A stretch of DNA of 64,000 bases from Plasmodiophora brassicae (taxonomy: Eukaryota > Endomyxa: Phytomyxea > Phytomyxea > Plasmodiophorida), in the NCBI GenBank assembly GCA_036867785.1, contig CP145409.1, positions 310,001-374,000 on the forward strand, in the 5' to 3' direction. Each line of letters opens with the position of its first letter. The first letter of the stretch is position 1. The position numbers and the translations under genes were made by a program. Below the pieces are notes generated by a model. That model did not search any database. It saw only the letters and a program-made list of their open reading frames with translations, and had not been told where the DNA came from. Positions 1 to 12,647 of the stretch are shown piece by piece.

Positions 1-1330
1 CAACCTCATCGTGCAGGCCGTATGGTACGATGTGTACAAGAACCACCCAGTGCCGTCCGCGACCTCACAGTTTGTGATCGAGGGCGGTAACCCGACGCTA
101 GTCCCAGGAGGCCTGAAGATGCCGGTCAGAACCACTGGCCCATCTGTCCGATGCGTTCTCTAATCCAATGCCGCCTCAGATGACGTATCCGAAAGACCTG
201 ACCCAGCCCACGACGGGGACGATCGTGTCCACGACGCGTTTCTTGCTTTATGTAAGTCCCCGAGCGGGCACGTTCCGTCGACAGCGCATTGTGAGTGACC
301 TGAGGGCAGGGCGTGGTGTCGGCAACGTTTAAGAGCTCAGGCGTTCCTGGGCTAGTATCAAGTTTCATTACGTTCGGCAACAATGAGGACGAGATTGACG
401 TCGAGATCGGTGGTGGAGACAGTACCAACGTCCAGTTCAACTGGTACGGGTGTACCCCTGGCCAACGTGTCGCACACATTCTGAATTACGCGACCAGGTA
501 CTGGCATGGCATCAAGGAGCTCAATGCAAAGGGTATGCGGGTCGCCTGTACGTTTCCAGTTCAGACCACACTGACGAGCGCAGGTGCATCCCTTCACGGC
601 CACATTGTGAATACGCCGTTGGACAACTCAGAGAATTACTATACCTACACGGTACACGCCCTCGTGTGGCGAGCGCCCGTTGACGCATGTGCTCATCGCC
701 TGACTGCAGATCGACTGGAACGCAGAGCGCATCATCTGGTCCATCAACGGTGTCGTGCAGTACACCGCGACAGCGGATAGCCCCCGATTCCCCAGTTCGC
801 CTTCACGGATCGCCTTCGGTGTCTGGCAGGCACAATGGGGAAGGTCTCTTTAACCGCTGGTGGAAACGCCCCAGTCACACACGGTTTGACGTTGGGCGAT
901 AGCACCTGGGCGGGCACGAACGACTACACGAAATGGCGCAAAGACACCCCACCGTTCGTTCAGTTCCAGACCATATCCGTTGCATGGTAATCGGCGTGCT
1001 GTGGTGTCCGCGCGTGTTTCGTGGCACACAGCTGATTTCCGCTGTTCAGCGCTGCACAGAACGGCCCGCCTGCGGTCCCGTCTTCTCGTCCCGCCCCGAC
1101 GCCAATGCCTACCAAACCTTGTAGGGCGCTCCGGCGCGTGTCTGGGTGCCCCAACCGTATAACGAGTCTGCACAGGGTCACTACCGCCCCAACCTCCGGG
1201 CGGACCGTCCTGCAGCGACATCACCAGCTGTCTCTTCAACACGAGTAGCGACTCCAAATCGATCGCCCCGGCCGCCATCGTCACCGTCCTCCTCATCGCC
1301 ATCAACCTCTTCTTCTACTTGCACCACTGA
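1..1330 (+). CDS. GH16 Crh-like cell-wall transglycosylase, 5' partial
   Basis: A glycoside hydrolase family 16 enzyme of the Crh type; in fungi these graft chitin chains onto beta-glucan at the cell surface. The gene runs off the left edge, so the N terminus and any signal peptide are missing. Reading frames join across introns 252-309 and 652-709 (58 nt each, phase 0). The GH16 signature EIDVE lies at 391-405, giving both catalytic glutamates, and is followed by GGGDSTNVQFNW as in Crh proteins. After the second intron IDWNAERIIWSING continues the fold. The frame changes once between 817 and 873; this could be a short intron or a real shift, unresolved. A hydrophobic tail ending at the stop (IVTVLLIAINLFFY) resembles a GPI-attachment signal. 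Joins between about 990 and 1260 are not fixed. Family assignment is firm; the exact structure is not. Confidence 0.75.
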
Positions 1331-1610
1331 CCGCCACTGGCGCCAATACACTCCTGTCTGCGCCAGTCGCCGACGCCATCGACAACAGATGCCGGCCTGG
1401 ATGAGGCGTCACTGCCCAACGACGACGGGTGCCCGGCACGGGGCGACTTGCGGAGCGTCCGGAAATAGACGCACATACGTGCGCTGCATGACGAGTCGGG
1501 GCGCAGACAGTGCGTGCGAGAGTAGGTAGTGCGAGTGCGCGAGTGGAGCGCGACGCGCGGGTCCATCTAAGGCGGCCGGCGACAGCCCCAGACAGATATC
1601 GGCCGGCGCC

Positions 1611-2667
1611 ATGGAGGCCGGCAACGGCGCGGGGCTGTGGCTTCACGGCACCGCCTGCCCCGTCATCAACGCCGATGACGCCCACGTGGACGCGCAGCTC
1701 GACTACGCCGCCGAGGTGACGCCCACGAATCCCGGCGGCGTCCATATTCCGACGGGCGACGCCCTCGCGCAAATACGCGCTGATCGGCAACGGGAAGTCC
1801 TCATGCGAATGGCAACTAAAGCCGGTAGGGATATGATGTGCGCCGCCGACTGATTGCCTGTCTCACGCCGCTATTGCAGAGCGTGCAAGACGATCGCGTG
1901 TTAAGCGAAAAGCGTATGTCGCCGATCTAGAAGCGCAAGTGCAGGCTTACACCGAACGACTGGCGGCCCTCCAGGCTGAGGAGGCGCGTCTCGACGCGGA
2001 ACGACAGCACGAGGAATCGCAATCTTCAGCGCCGTCGCCGCCAGTGCCGCCGGAACAGGCACTGGATGACAAGTTCGCGACGTTGATCAACACGCAACGA
2101 AGTATCCTTGATGCAATCGTGGCACTGGACGTGTCGTCGCCTGACGCCGACCTCTCTGAGGCCAAACGACTGCTGGCCGCCTTCAAAGACATCACCAACC
2201 AACGGGCGGCCATGTGCGAATCGTATTTGGACTTGGCGGAGAAGATTCTATCGTTCGGGTCGGGTGTCTCCGGCGAAGCGCTCTGGGTCCTCTGCTGTCA
2301 GAACAGCGGCCAGGACGAGGAAGGCGGCCTGCTCCAGCAGCTGGAGCTGTCGACCCTGCAGCGAAACGCGATCGAATCGTTCAGCGAGGTGTTCGTCGGC
2401 CTGGAAACGCGCCTCAGGCACATCATCAACATCATGAGGCGGTACAAGACCCACTGTCGGGCCATGACCCAAACGCGGAACGCTGAAGTCGGCACGATCG
2501 TGTCATTGACCGGTACCCGAGAAACGGTGCGCATCCTGAACTGGATCGAGAAGCAGACGTGGTGCATGGAACTGCTCAGCAGCCTGTTCGACCAGTACGT
2601 CATGGACAGCCTTAGCGACTTCAACGGCAACAACAATAACAACCTTGGCAACAACCCGGCCAGGTGA
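1611..2667 (+). CDS. bZIP transcription factor with atypical basic region
   Basis: Two exons, 1611-1824 and 1880-2667, joined over a 55-nt phase-1 intron, give about 333 residues. The join creates the basic region MATKAERARRSRVKRKAYV, followed by a leucine zipper with heptads through ADLEAQVQAYTERLAAL. The KAYV..LE pattern is like plant TGA-class bZIPs. The residue aligned with the near-invariant DNA-contacting Asn is Lys, while the SR pair is kept. About 230 residues of mostly helical sequence follow, ending in an Asn-rich tail; the placement recalls the DOG1 region of TGA factors, but I see no convincing sequence match. It should act as a nuclear dimer on DNA, possibly with altered specificity. 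The ATG at 1611 is the first in frame after upstream stops. Confidence 0.75.
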
Positions 2668-2849
2668 TGCCAGGCAGCGGCCCCGTCTATCTAAACCTAT
2701 TATCTCGTCCAGTATAATGTCAGCAATACAGTGCCGTTGGCTCCGCTGTCGACGTGGCTCGCGTCGCTCGAGATTGCTACCGTGCACGGTCTGATCGGTT
2801 CGGGAACGTGGCACGCGCCGCGCCCACATCACGATCCATCGCACCCAGC

Positions 2850-4725
2850 ATGTCGACATCTGATGCAGCAGCAGCTGCGCCGCCTGAGGCGACGACCGAT
2901 ACTTCACTCGCCGCGCCACGCCTCGCCCACCACCATACGGTTTCATCGATATCGCAGGTGTCCAGGGCCACCATCAGCGACATCGAAGACGACCCGGCCA
3001 CGACGAACACGCTTTGGGACACACTACTGGTCAGGACCGCGCGCATTCGTCAACGCGCGCGCGCTCCCGCTCAAACCCTCTGTTGCAGAAGGTCCCCCGT
3101 CTTGATGATCCAGAGGGGTCCCCTATCAACCGTCCTCATATTCGGTTCGTGACATTCGACAGCTGCCCTCTGGCGCGCGTGTTTGAAATCACGGGTGAGT
3201 AGGCGGTCGCTGTCGTCGATCATTGTGGGGCAGGCGACGGCTGCCCACGAGGCACATCATACGCGTTCCACGACGAGATGTTCGACGCCCGCATTCGGTG
3301 AAGGCAACGACGAACCCGGATGCGAAGTCAAACCCAGCAGCTATCTCGCCCTGTCCCTTCTGCGGCGTCCCTCGATGGCCTGCCTAACCGTACGTCGAGT
3401 CGGACGTCGGGCTCTCGTCGCCGCGACTAACGCTGCCGTCACGACCAGTTGAACGCGACGGCGGCTCGCGCCGGCCGACATCGGATCGAGCACCTGGAGA
3501 GCCCCGCATTGGTCGTCGAGTCCAGGACCAGCACGGCCGGCTTCGTGAACGCCGACGTGGACAGCGGGGAGGCGCCCGACGCCCACGACGGCACACTGGG
3601 CGCCCCTGCCGCGCGCGCTGGTCTGGCTGCTGATCCCGACAAGCGTCATCGGCGGCACCGATCGAGTTACGGCCGGGAGCCACGCCCGACGTCGCTGCTG
3701 TTGCAGGCCCCGGACGCGGCGGCGTCGACGGCCGGCGATGAGCAGTCGAACACCGATGCGCACGACTCGTGGTCGGCGTACCTGGACACGTCGTGCGACA
3801 GCGCGTCCAACTACGGCCAGGTGGGTGCGCGCCCGTCCACGACCCGTCCGCGTCTGACGTCGTCGTCGCGGGTACAGGCCGACGACAGGAAACGCGGCGG
3901 CGTGAAGGTGGAGATCACGAATGCCGACCAGGGCCCTGTGCACAGGCCGAACAACGGGGCCAGCAAGGCGCCCCAGCCGATGTTGTCGATTGCCGCGAAG
4001 CCCACGTCGCCGCTGTCGCTGCTGATCGCCAACCAGCGGTTCACGATGAAACCGCCGGCGTCGCCCGACAACGCCAAGCAGGTCGTCCTGATCGAACCCC
4101 GCCAGACCGGCGACGACCAGCCGGCGGCCCCTTCGTATGTCATCGTCCAGGTAAGCGATCGTCTGCTGGGTCCCCCGGGCGCAATCGCATAACGTGCCCG
4201 ACAGGCAGCAACGATTAGTGAGGCGCTGGCGGTGCTGTCGGCCGAACAGCAGGCCGGCCGGTCGTCATCTGTCCCGTCAGCGGCTCCAGCGCCCCCGCGA
4301 CGACGGGCACCTTCACGGGCCATACGACGATCATTGGTGTCCACCTGCAAGGAGCTGGTCGTCGAGTCGCTGCAGGAGGAGCGGCGTCGCATGCGACGCC
4401 GATCATCGGCATCGGTGCCGTTGAACGACCTCGTCGTCGCTCTGCTTCACCACGCGAGACGCCCCACCGTGTCCCGTCGCCGACGATCCAGGACGTCAAA
4501 GTTGGCCCCCCGCACCGCCCGGTCTCTGGGGCGACGTTCACTAACTGTGGGGCCAGTGTCAACAGCGAAGCGGGCTCCAATGACGAATCGTCCGACGACG
4601 GCGAGTTCTCCAGCAGCTACGACGACACGCCGGTCGCTCGACCGACCCTGTCCCGGTACCGTCGGAGGAGATCATCGGCACGGGCCGCCGGCCCTCGACG
4701 AAGCAGCGCATCAGGCGCCCGTTGA
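2850..4725 (+). CDS. Hypothetical Ser/Arg/Ala-rich protein, multi-exon
   Basis: No family recognised. The proposed start MSTSDAAAAAPPEA at 2850 leads into exons 2850-3029, 3087-3194, a poorly resolved stretch 3234-3389, 3449-4150, 4205-4500 and 4557-4725. Introns 4151-4204 (54 nt) and 4501-4556 (56 nt, with a CTAAC box) are clear and fix the plus strand. The C terminus combines acidic-serine (NDESSDDGEFSSSYDD) and arginine-serine stretches (RYRRRRSSARAAG), as in nuclear or RNA-associated proteins; that role is inference from composition only. The first two exons could belong to a separate small gene, because the joins around 3195-3350 need a 39-40 nt intron. The gene ends 73 bp from the convergent PA14/filamin gene. 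Confidence 0.5.
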
Positions 4726-4798
4726 CACTCTGCTATAAACCGCAACAGCAATCGTTGGCGAATCGCGCGTTGCATATTTACTTCGTTCCGGTCGTGGA

Positions 4799-7700
4799 TC
4801 ACGACGCGAGCGTGATGGTGTACGGGGCGCCCGAGATCGGCGTCGCCGACGAGAAGAGTTGCGCCTGTGGAATCACCTGCTTCGTCTGCGACGTGGACGA
4901 CCACGACAGGGCCGCCCAGGCGTTCCCGGTCGTCTTCCGGAACTCGACCTTGATCGGGTACAGGATCGTCGCCGTCGGGATCGCATACGTCGCGTTCGTC
5001 TCGCCTGCCGACCGCGATTAGACAACATGGGCGACCCCGCTTCCACGACTGACCGGCGACGCCGTTCCAGTTGTCGATGATGAGGATGTTGTTGACCCAG
5101 AGACGCCCCTGGATGACGTTGATGTAGAAGGTGTACGTCTGCGCGTACAACGGCGACACGTATCCGGTCCAGCGCACGGACACGTAATCCTGCCGGTGAT
5201 CGTCACCTCCCGATGGCACACGACGGTCGGGGGGGCAGGACTCGTACGCACCTGGGCCGATGGCGTGATCAGGCCGGACCCCCATTGGAAGTCGATGAAC
5301 TTGTCCACGCGGGCGTCGACGGGGCCGCCGGACAACCAGCGATTGTTGTAGTACTCGCCATAGAGGCCATCGCCGCCTGTGCCGCTGCCGCTGGCCAGCA
5401 GCACGTTGTACACGTACATGCCGGCCGCCGGCAGCGTGTAACTGATCGTCGTCGTCAGCAACCCCGGACGGCAGCGCACGCGAACCCAGGCCAGCCTACT
5501 TGACAACGTAGGTGCCGTTGTTCGCGTCCGTAACGGTCGCCCTGTAGACCGCGTTCGTCTTGTCGGTCATGTTGACGAACAGGAACCGCCCCCCCGTTGC
5601 CAGCGCGTTGTTGCTCGCGTCGTACGTGATCACTGGGAAGCGCGTCGCGCACGGTCAGCCGTGAACGGGGATAGCCACAGGCGGTCGCCGCCCTGTACCT
5701 TTGAACGAGGCCTTGCTGTTCGAGGTCGGCGCCGGCGGCGTCCCACCTACAACGATGGTATTCGACGCCACGGCTGCGTTGGCAGCGACGACCGTGGTGA
5801 ACGACGACCCGATGACGACGGCGTCGACCGCGATACTCGTCGTGTACGTCGCCTTGACGGTCGCTGTGTAATTGCACAGGTACGTGCCGTCGGCGTTGTC
5901 CCTGATGGCAACCGGCACGCTGGTGCCTGCCGACAGCATCTGTGCGATATTCCATATCATCTGGTCAGCGCCGAGCTGATCCAAATCGCCCCTACCGTGA
6001 TGTTCCAGAAGTCGCCACCGACCGTCCGCCGGTTCCCCGATGAGTCGTAGACCGTCAGCACGAATTGTGTCTGCGCCAAGCAATGGGGCAGGGTCAGCAG
6101 AGGCGCGCATCCACAGCAGCTCGACTATGTTAGCAGACCGGCACGCCAGCGATGGCTTGAGTGGCTCCCGTCCCCGCGATCACCGTCTTCTCTATGTGAT
6201 GGGTAAGCGGTCGCACGTGCGATGTGCGTCCCAGCGGCGTACTGGCGTAGGTGGGTCCCACAGGGACCGTCAGCTGCCAAGGGCTGCCATAGATGTGGTT
6301 GCCAGCGCCGTTCAGGTAGATGGACAGCGTGAAACTGCCCGCCTCTGCACAGCGGGCAACGACGTGTTAGATCAGGTCGTCGGCGAACGGACACGTCGAG
6401 TGCCCCCGAACCGGTGGCCGTGAAGTTCACCAGGTACTGCCCCGACTGCGACCCGACGTTCGTGATGACGGGCGTGTACGTCGTCGACGTGTACACGGCG
6501 GCCAGCGATGCGGAGAACAACGCTACAGAGCAAACGTTATCGTCAGTAATTGACGGCGGTAGGGTTTCAGCACCCGGGCGGGAGATTGTCGACCTTGTTG
6601 CCCTCCGGCGATATCCAGGTTGCCGTACGTGTCCCTGGCCGTGATCGTGACCTGTGTCGGCGTGCTGTAGGGGATCGTGCCCGATGTCAACACGGAACCA
6701 GTTGCCGTCGTCTTCGTTCGGTTCAGCGCCCCCTGAGTGACGGCCGCCACTGTGTCGCCCAGCGTCATCGTACTGCCGACAACAGCCGTGCTGGAAAGTG
6801 ACGCGCGTGCCTAACCTGTGTACGGGGAACCTGCGATGTTGCCGACGTAGTACAGGGCGGTGGACGGCACGACGGCCAGCGTCGTGCTGGGCGACGACCA
6901 CCACAGGACGCATTCGGCCTGGCCCGTCCCGGCATGGAACTCGAGCGCGATGTCGTAGAGCGTTGACGCGGTCAGCGAGATCGTCCCCGAGACGTCTCCG
7001 TCGCCGGACGCGCTTGCCCAACTGCTGATGACGGCCTGGCCTGCGACGCAGGACGACATCAGCAGGCGAAGCGTCAGTGGGCGGGCGAGATGCCCGCCGT
7101 ACCGTTGACGTAGAGCTGGGCGCCGGTGTTGGCGTTCAACGAGACAGTGAACTGGTACACCTCGCTGTACGACGGCATGATCTTGCCGACCCAGCGCACC
7201 GAGAAGTGGTCGGCAGGCAGGCCCGAGATGGCCGGCGCGTACCCCCAGTTATGGTTCACCGTCGCCTCCAGCACGTTCGCCGACTTCACGGCGGTCATCA
7301 CCTGCTCCCATGTCACGTTTCGAGGCACGACCCTCCTCTGCCCAGAGGAGACCCACCTCATCCGCATAGTACGTCGCGTACAACCCGCCGACAACGGCCA
7401 CCTGGACGGTGACTGGCACACGCGCATCAGCATACCGATTGTGTGTCAGGCGTGCCGCCGCCTGGCCCGCCAACCTGTATGGGATCCAGCCAGCGTCGGC
7501 GTGTACGCCGCCGAGTAGATGCCCGTGCCATAGTCGGTGAGCGCGATCGGTAGCAGGCCGGCACCACCCGGTTGCTGGACGGTGACATTGACCAGGTTGC
7601 CGCCTGTCACCAGCGCGTTCGCCGACGCGTCGTGCAGCGTGATTGTCAGCGATACGGCCGTGCCGGCGACCGACGTCGACAGGCCCGTCCCAGTGACCTG

Positions 7701-10568
7701 CGCTCTCGCTCGTCAGCAGCGGGAGGTGAGCACGCCCCCAGGCACAACGCGTACATTGGAGTTGGCGGCCGATGCCGCTCCCGGGTACACGTTCAGGACG
7801 AACGGGCTGCCGGGTACGTTCGTGCCACCGACCTGCGCGCGCGGGGGCGTCATTCGCCCGCCCGACCCACGCGCCGCTGATGGCAACGTACCTTGACGGT
7901 CAGCGTGCACCCGAGGTACTTCGTCGTCGGCGTGTACGTCACCGTGTACACGCCGTTGCCGGACCAGACCGCCGTCCCGCTTACCGACCTGCCGCCCGGG
8001 CCCACCTCAGTTCCTCGTGCCACCAGATACAGGTTCGCGCGCGTCCTGTCACGAACCCGCAACTGGATCCAGTGACGGCCGTCACCGTCGCCGTGTTGTT
8101 CGCGATCAGGTTCGTCTGCGAGTCGCGCGCCGTCACCGTGAACGTCTGCAGGACGCCTAGACGAAACGTCGTTGTAAACGTCACCGGCGTCACGGGCGGT
8201 CCGCTCCACGAACCTGAGACGGCGGTGCCCAGACTTGCACCGGCTGCACTCGACGTTGAAGCGACCGGGGCGCCGGGTACGGCCACAATCGTGACCGGCG
8301 ACCCAGACAGCTGGGTCCCGTTCATCGATACCGTCGCCTTGTAACTGTGCGACAGGCAATGTCAGGACGGGGGGAGGGCGCATGCCTCCAGGGCGGTGCC
8401 GCATCGAACCTGCCGGCGAGGGTCGGTGTGAACGTCGCCGTGTACCGTCCGGAACCAGCATAGACGATAGAGCTCGCCGACAGCGTCGCCGGGCCCGTTA
8501 ACGATACCGCCCACGTGCTGATACTGGTCCCGCCCGTCACCAGCTGGTTGCCGTAGACGTCCCTCGCCGTCAGCGTCATCGTGCTCGACACGCCCGCAGT
8601 CGCATTCGCCAGGTACGTGAACGTCGACCTGCCGGAAGGGCACACAACCGTTCAGATGCACGACGACACGGCCATGGGCAGCACAGCGCGCCCGACTTAG
8701 CAGCATCGGGGGCACCGACAGCAACCGTGACGCTGAAGGTGCCCGACTGGGTTAGGATCGCGGTCGACCCGATCGTCACCAGCAGCGTCAGTGATCCGCT
8801 GACGACAGGGACGTAGAACACGGCGTACAGGCCGTTGCCCAACGCCGTCACGCCCGCCTGGGGCGCGTTCGTCCCCGACAAGGCGCACCCGACCGAATCC
8901 GTCGTCGACGTCACGTTGTTTCCGTAGGCGTCCTTGGCCTACGGCGACATGGCCCAGGGGTCATTGACGCTCGACGATGCACCGAACGCTCCCGCTGCGC
9001 GTCGTACCTGAACGTAGAACGACGCCGTCTGGCCGACGGTGGCGGTGGACAGGCCCGACCCGTACGCGATGGAGTTGCCGGCGCTGGTGGCCGCCGGCAC
9101 GACCGACACGCTGAACGGGCTGGCGACGATGTTGGCCCCGTTGATCTTCACGTACAGCAGGTAGGCGCCGGTGACGTTCGCCGTCCAGCTCGCCGTGTAC
9201 GTCGCCCCACCGCTGTAGACGATCGTGCCGTTGATCGCGCCGGGCCCCGTCGCCGTCACCGTGAACGTCCCCGCCGTCTTGGCCGTCTGCAGGTTGCCGA
9301 ACACGTCCTTCGCCGTCACCTTGAACACGTTCGACAACGTCCATGGCCCGGCCGTGATCGGCGTCGTCAGCGCCACGCCCGACGCCGTCGTCTGCGACGA
9401 GCTAGGCGGGTCGCCGGGCTTCACCACGATGCCGTTGAACGGCGACCCTGAGATGGCGTCCACCGTGTACAGCGCGGTGGACGGGATGATCTGCTTCGGG
9501 ACCGACGGCGCCGACCAGGACAGCTGGGCGGTGGCCGACCCTCGTATCTGCCGATAGTCGATGGCGATGTCGTGCAGGTAGTTGGCCATTAGGGCGACGT
9601 TCGCCCACGTCTCGTTGCAGCACGTGTCCCACTTGTCGATGACCAGGCGCTTGTCCAGCCACAGGCGCACGCCATCGTCGGCGTAGAAATAGATCGTGTA
9701 CGTCTGGCCGGAGTCAGTCCAGGTGATCAGCGACGCGCACGAGGGGCAGACCTGGTTGTACGACGGCCGCAGCCGGCCCTGCCAGCGGACGGACACGTAA
9801 TCGACGCCATAGGTCGTGATGGGCCCGGTCCCCCACTGGAAGTTGATCGTGGAGTCGATGCGCGTGACGGTCGGGTTGTTCAGGAACCACATGTTGTCGT
9901 AGTACTGGCCACGTAACCCGCCCGAATACGCGTACCCTGCGCTCGCTGGTCAGCATCCATTCCGGGAGCGGCGTCTCGCACACGCCAGGCGCCTCACAGA
10001 TTGACAGGTCGTATGTGCCGACGACCTCGGGCGCGTACGTCACCGTGTACGTGCCGTCGGCGTTGTCGGCAACGGTGCCGACGACCCAGTTCGGCCCACC
10101 TGACACCTGTCCGGGTTTGCTTAGCGAACGATGCCTGACGGGCGACGATACACACACTGCCTCGTGCCTGAATGTACGAGGTGGACAGGCAGGACGGCGA
10201 GGCAACGTTAGGCGACGTGTATGGAGCGCACGATGGCAGGCACGTGTACGTGTACAGGTTATTCGTGCACGACGCGTTGTTCGTGTACAGTTCGGCGACG
10301 AACAGGTCGCCTCCCGTGCCGACGGCGGCGCCACCCGACGTCTTCGCCGTCACCGTCACCTGCCTGGTCGACAGTGTCCCGCCTATCGTCGTTGGATTCG
10401 TCTATGGCGCAGGCTGTCACCCCACGATCGCCAATCATCATAGCAGGGCAACGCGACGAGACGTACAGCGGCCGTTGCGGTCGACGTCGGCCCATAGGTT
10501 GTTGCCCCTGACACAATCGCGAACCTGATGCATAGGGTCGTAACAAGAGCGAGCGCGCTCGTCGACAT
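4799..10568 (-). CDS. Large secreted PA14/filamin-repeat mosaic protein
   Basis: A minus-strand gene with about a dozen short introns. It begins with a signal peptide (MSTSALALVTTLCIRFAIV) and ends at a stop at 4799-4801 with no membrane segment, so a secreted product is inferred. From N to C it holds one or two filamin/ABP280-type Ig repeats, a PA14 domain (about 9400-9900), around six filamin repeats (7500-9300), a second PA14 (6850-7450), about three more filamin repeats (5500-6800), and a third PA14 (4800-5430). Filamin signatures such as GTYTVTYAPEVVGTYDL and GSPFVLNVYPG recur; PA14 shows DYVSVRW, a W-x-G strand and a final IPxxxLY. Introns such as that joining ASFYVQ to AKDAYGNN restore the frame. 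One frame change near 8050-8070 is not explained. PA14 usually binds carbohydrate; adhesion or wall function is inference. Confidence 0.8.
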
Positions 10569-10691
10569 CGTCGCCGGCGACCGCCCAACTGACACCACCG
10601 GTACTGGATCGGCCTCCTTCGAATGCGCAACGTGAACGGGAAGGTCCCGCCGGCGGAACAGGACCTTTGTGACGGGGGACGCGCCCATGGG

Positions 10692-12159
10692 CTACGATGA
10701 CGACAGGAACTCGGCACGCCTCCGGGCGGCGTACATGGTGGCAGCGACAACGACAACGACGAGAACGGCGCCGACCGCGGCAATGATGGCGGCGGTGGAT
10801 CCCTCGGACAGGCCCGCGCTGGATGATTCTTGAACGGCAGGCGCTTGGTCTGACGACGATTCGCCCGGCGCTGGTGCCGGCTTCGTCTTGCCGCCCGCTT
10901 TCGCCTTCCTGGGTTTGCCGCCGGTGCTTCGGCTGCTTTCGATGACGACCGTCTCGGTCGTTGCCGTGCCCGGGTCGGCAACGTCGAACACGCTGTCCTG
11001 CGCCTCCCGTCGTATAGGACCCCATGCGCCGTCCTGTCCCTGGGCACCTGTGGGCCAGACAACGACCCGCTGCTGCTGGTCGGGCGGGTTGCGGCCCAGG
11101 TTGCCCCATACCGAGTTGTCGTTGCCCGGCCAGGGGCCTGGACCGGCCTGTTGCCCCGGCAGAGCGTTCTCCTGGGCGACGATCGACCCGGGCGGCGGGT
11201 CGCCAGCAGCGACCTGTTCCGGGCCACGATGTCGTGGCATCTTGAACGGAGACCGCTGGATCCGCGTCTGCTGTTGCTGCTGCTGCTGTGCTCCCGGATC
11301 GGGGGCGACCTGGTCCACAGCAGGGTCGGCCGGTGGTGGCTGAGCAACAGCTTGCTGTTGCTGGGAGGTGGCCTGTGGCGGCCTGCGATTCGGTTTCTTC
11401 GGCGGTGGCGGCGGACGTGGCGCGACCGATTCGTCGTCGCCGTCGTCATTGTCGTCGGCGTCGCCTTCAACGGCATCAGCCGCAGCAGCAGCAGCAGCAG
11501 CAGCAGCATCATCAACACTGTCTTCCGCCCCCGCCGGTTGCGCCTTCTTCCCCGGAATCCCCTTCTTCTTCGCAGGCCTGCGTCATCGTACGACCGTTAG
11601 ACGACCCATGATCGTATGGCCCGTTATCGTCCGACCGTTTGGCTGCCGCTGGACCTGCCGTTGTCGAAGGAGGTGTCACCGTCGCTGGTACAGGAGCAGC
11701 AGCGGGAACAGCAGCAGCAGCAGGCGGGACGACTGGGGGGACGACGACAGCAGGAGGCGATTGCGCTGGTGGAGCAGCAGCGGCAGGAGGTGGCGGGGCG
11801 GGTGCGTCAGGCGGGACAGCAGCCGAAATCGTCGCCGCTGTTGCCGCCGCCGGGTGCACGCTCTCATCGTCGGCAGGGCGGCAGACGGGCGGGTTGGATT
11901 CGGCGGCGCCCAGGACGGTTCGGACGGTGGCGACCGTGCTGGACGGTGTCGTCATGCGCTCGTCGACGCACTGTTTACTGGCCAGGGTGACGTCGAACAC
12001 CTGACGACAGGCGACGACCTGCGATTTGACGGTGCGATCCGAGCACGACACGCGCTGGAGGCACCCGGCCAGTTCGGACGCCGCTTTCGTGAAGCAGTCG
12101 GCGCCGGCGACGGACGCCAGGCTGAGCAGGAGGAACGCGACCGTCATCATCGTCGCCAT
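10692..12159 (-). CDS. Type I membrane protein, Cys-rich head and polyQ/polyA stalk
   Basis: Two exons, complement(11636-12159) and complement(10692-11577), with a 58-nt intron carrying a CTAAC box; about 469 residues. Order: signal peptide (MATMMTVAFLLLSLASVAGA), a compact head with five cysteines, a Pro/Ala-rich linker, a run of alanines beside an acidic stretch, Pro-rich and poly-Gln segments, one transmembrane helix (AAIIAAVGAVLVVVVVAATM) and a short basic cytoplasmic tail. It ends 124 bp upstream of the start of the PA14/filamin gene on the same strand, so the two may form a surface pair; that is inference. No known family is recognised. Low-complexity runs here produce many spurious frames. 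Confidence 0.7.
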
Positions 12160-12199
12160 CGGGTTGTGGCCGTCGTCGGTGACTCATACTGGACCGGGG

Positions 12200-12647
12200 G
12201 CGCGTGCCCGGTACCGAACAGTGTGGAAACCGACGGCTGTCCTGCAGGCCTCGCTGGCCGCCTAAATCGGCGGCAAGCAAACGCAGAGCGCCGGCGGCGG
12301 CGATGGATGACGACGGTGGCCCGGCGTTCGACCATTGCCTGATTGCGGCCCTGATGAAGTCGCTGGCCACGAAGACCCCGTCGCGGTTGACATGTACGTA
12401 GGCGCTGGGGTCGCGTCCGACGACGCCACCGACCTGGGTCATGTGCAGACAGCAAAGAAAGCATCGCGCTCATTGCCCGGTACGTTCAGATCTTCGTCGA
12501 AGGTCGGGTGGTGCGGATCCGCCGACACGACCGCGTGTCTCGCTGACCCGGTTGGGGCGGTTGTGCAGATGCGAACACGCGTTCGTTCTCGGATGCGCTG
12601 GAGACGGACTCGGAGACGGTCGAGGCCGGCAACTTTGAATCGATCAT
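12200..12647 (-). CDS. Putative small protein gene, 3' end unresolved
   Basis: Coding-like sequence on the minus strand upstream of the membrane-protein gene. The best piece joins HHPTFDEDLN to VGGVVGRDPSAYVHVNRDG over a 50-nt GTACCG...ACCCAG intron at about 12424-12473, in phase 0, then reads on through FVASDFIRAAIRQW. An ATG at 12647 (MIDSKLPASTVSES) may be the start, but the frame must change once near 12560. The C-terminal end, around 12200-12260, is not clear. No family recognised. It could also be a 5' extension of the neighbouring gene, though that gene has its own signal peptide. Confidence 0.35.

Noticed and set aside
2108-2437. DOG1 domain in the C-terminal half of the bZIP protein
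   Set aside because: The position is right for a TGA-class factor, but the diagnostic tryptophan and WIGG-type motifs are not there.
3811-4392. A hydrophobic minus-strand frame of 193 codons
   Set aside because: Clear plus-strand introns at 4151-4204 and 4501-4556 place the gene on the other strand.
11270-11520. CRISPR-like or satellite array from repeated CAG/CTG units
   Set aside because: These are codon runs for poly-Gln and poly-Ala in one open frame, with no spacers.
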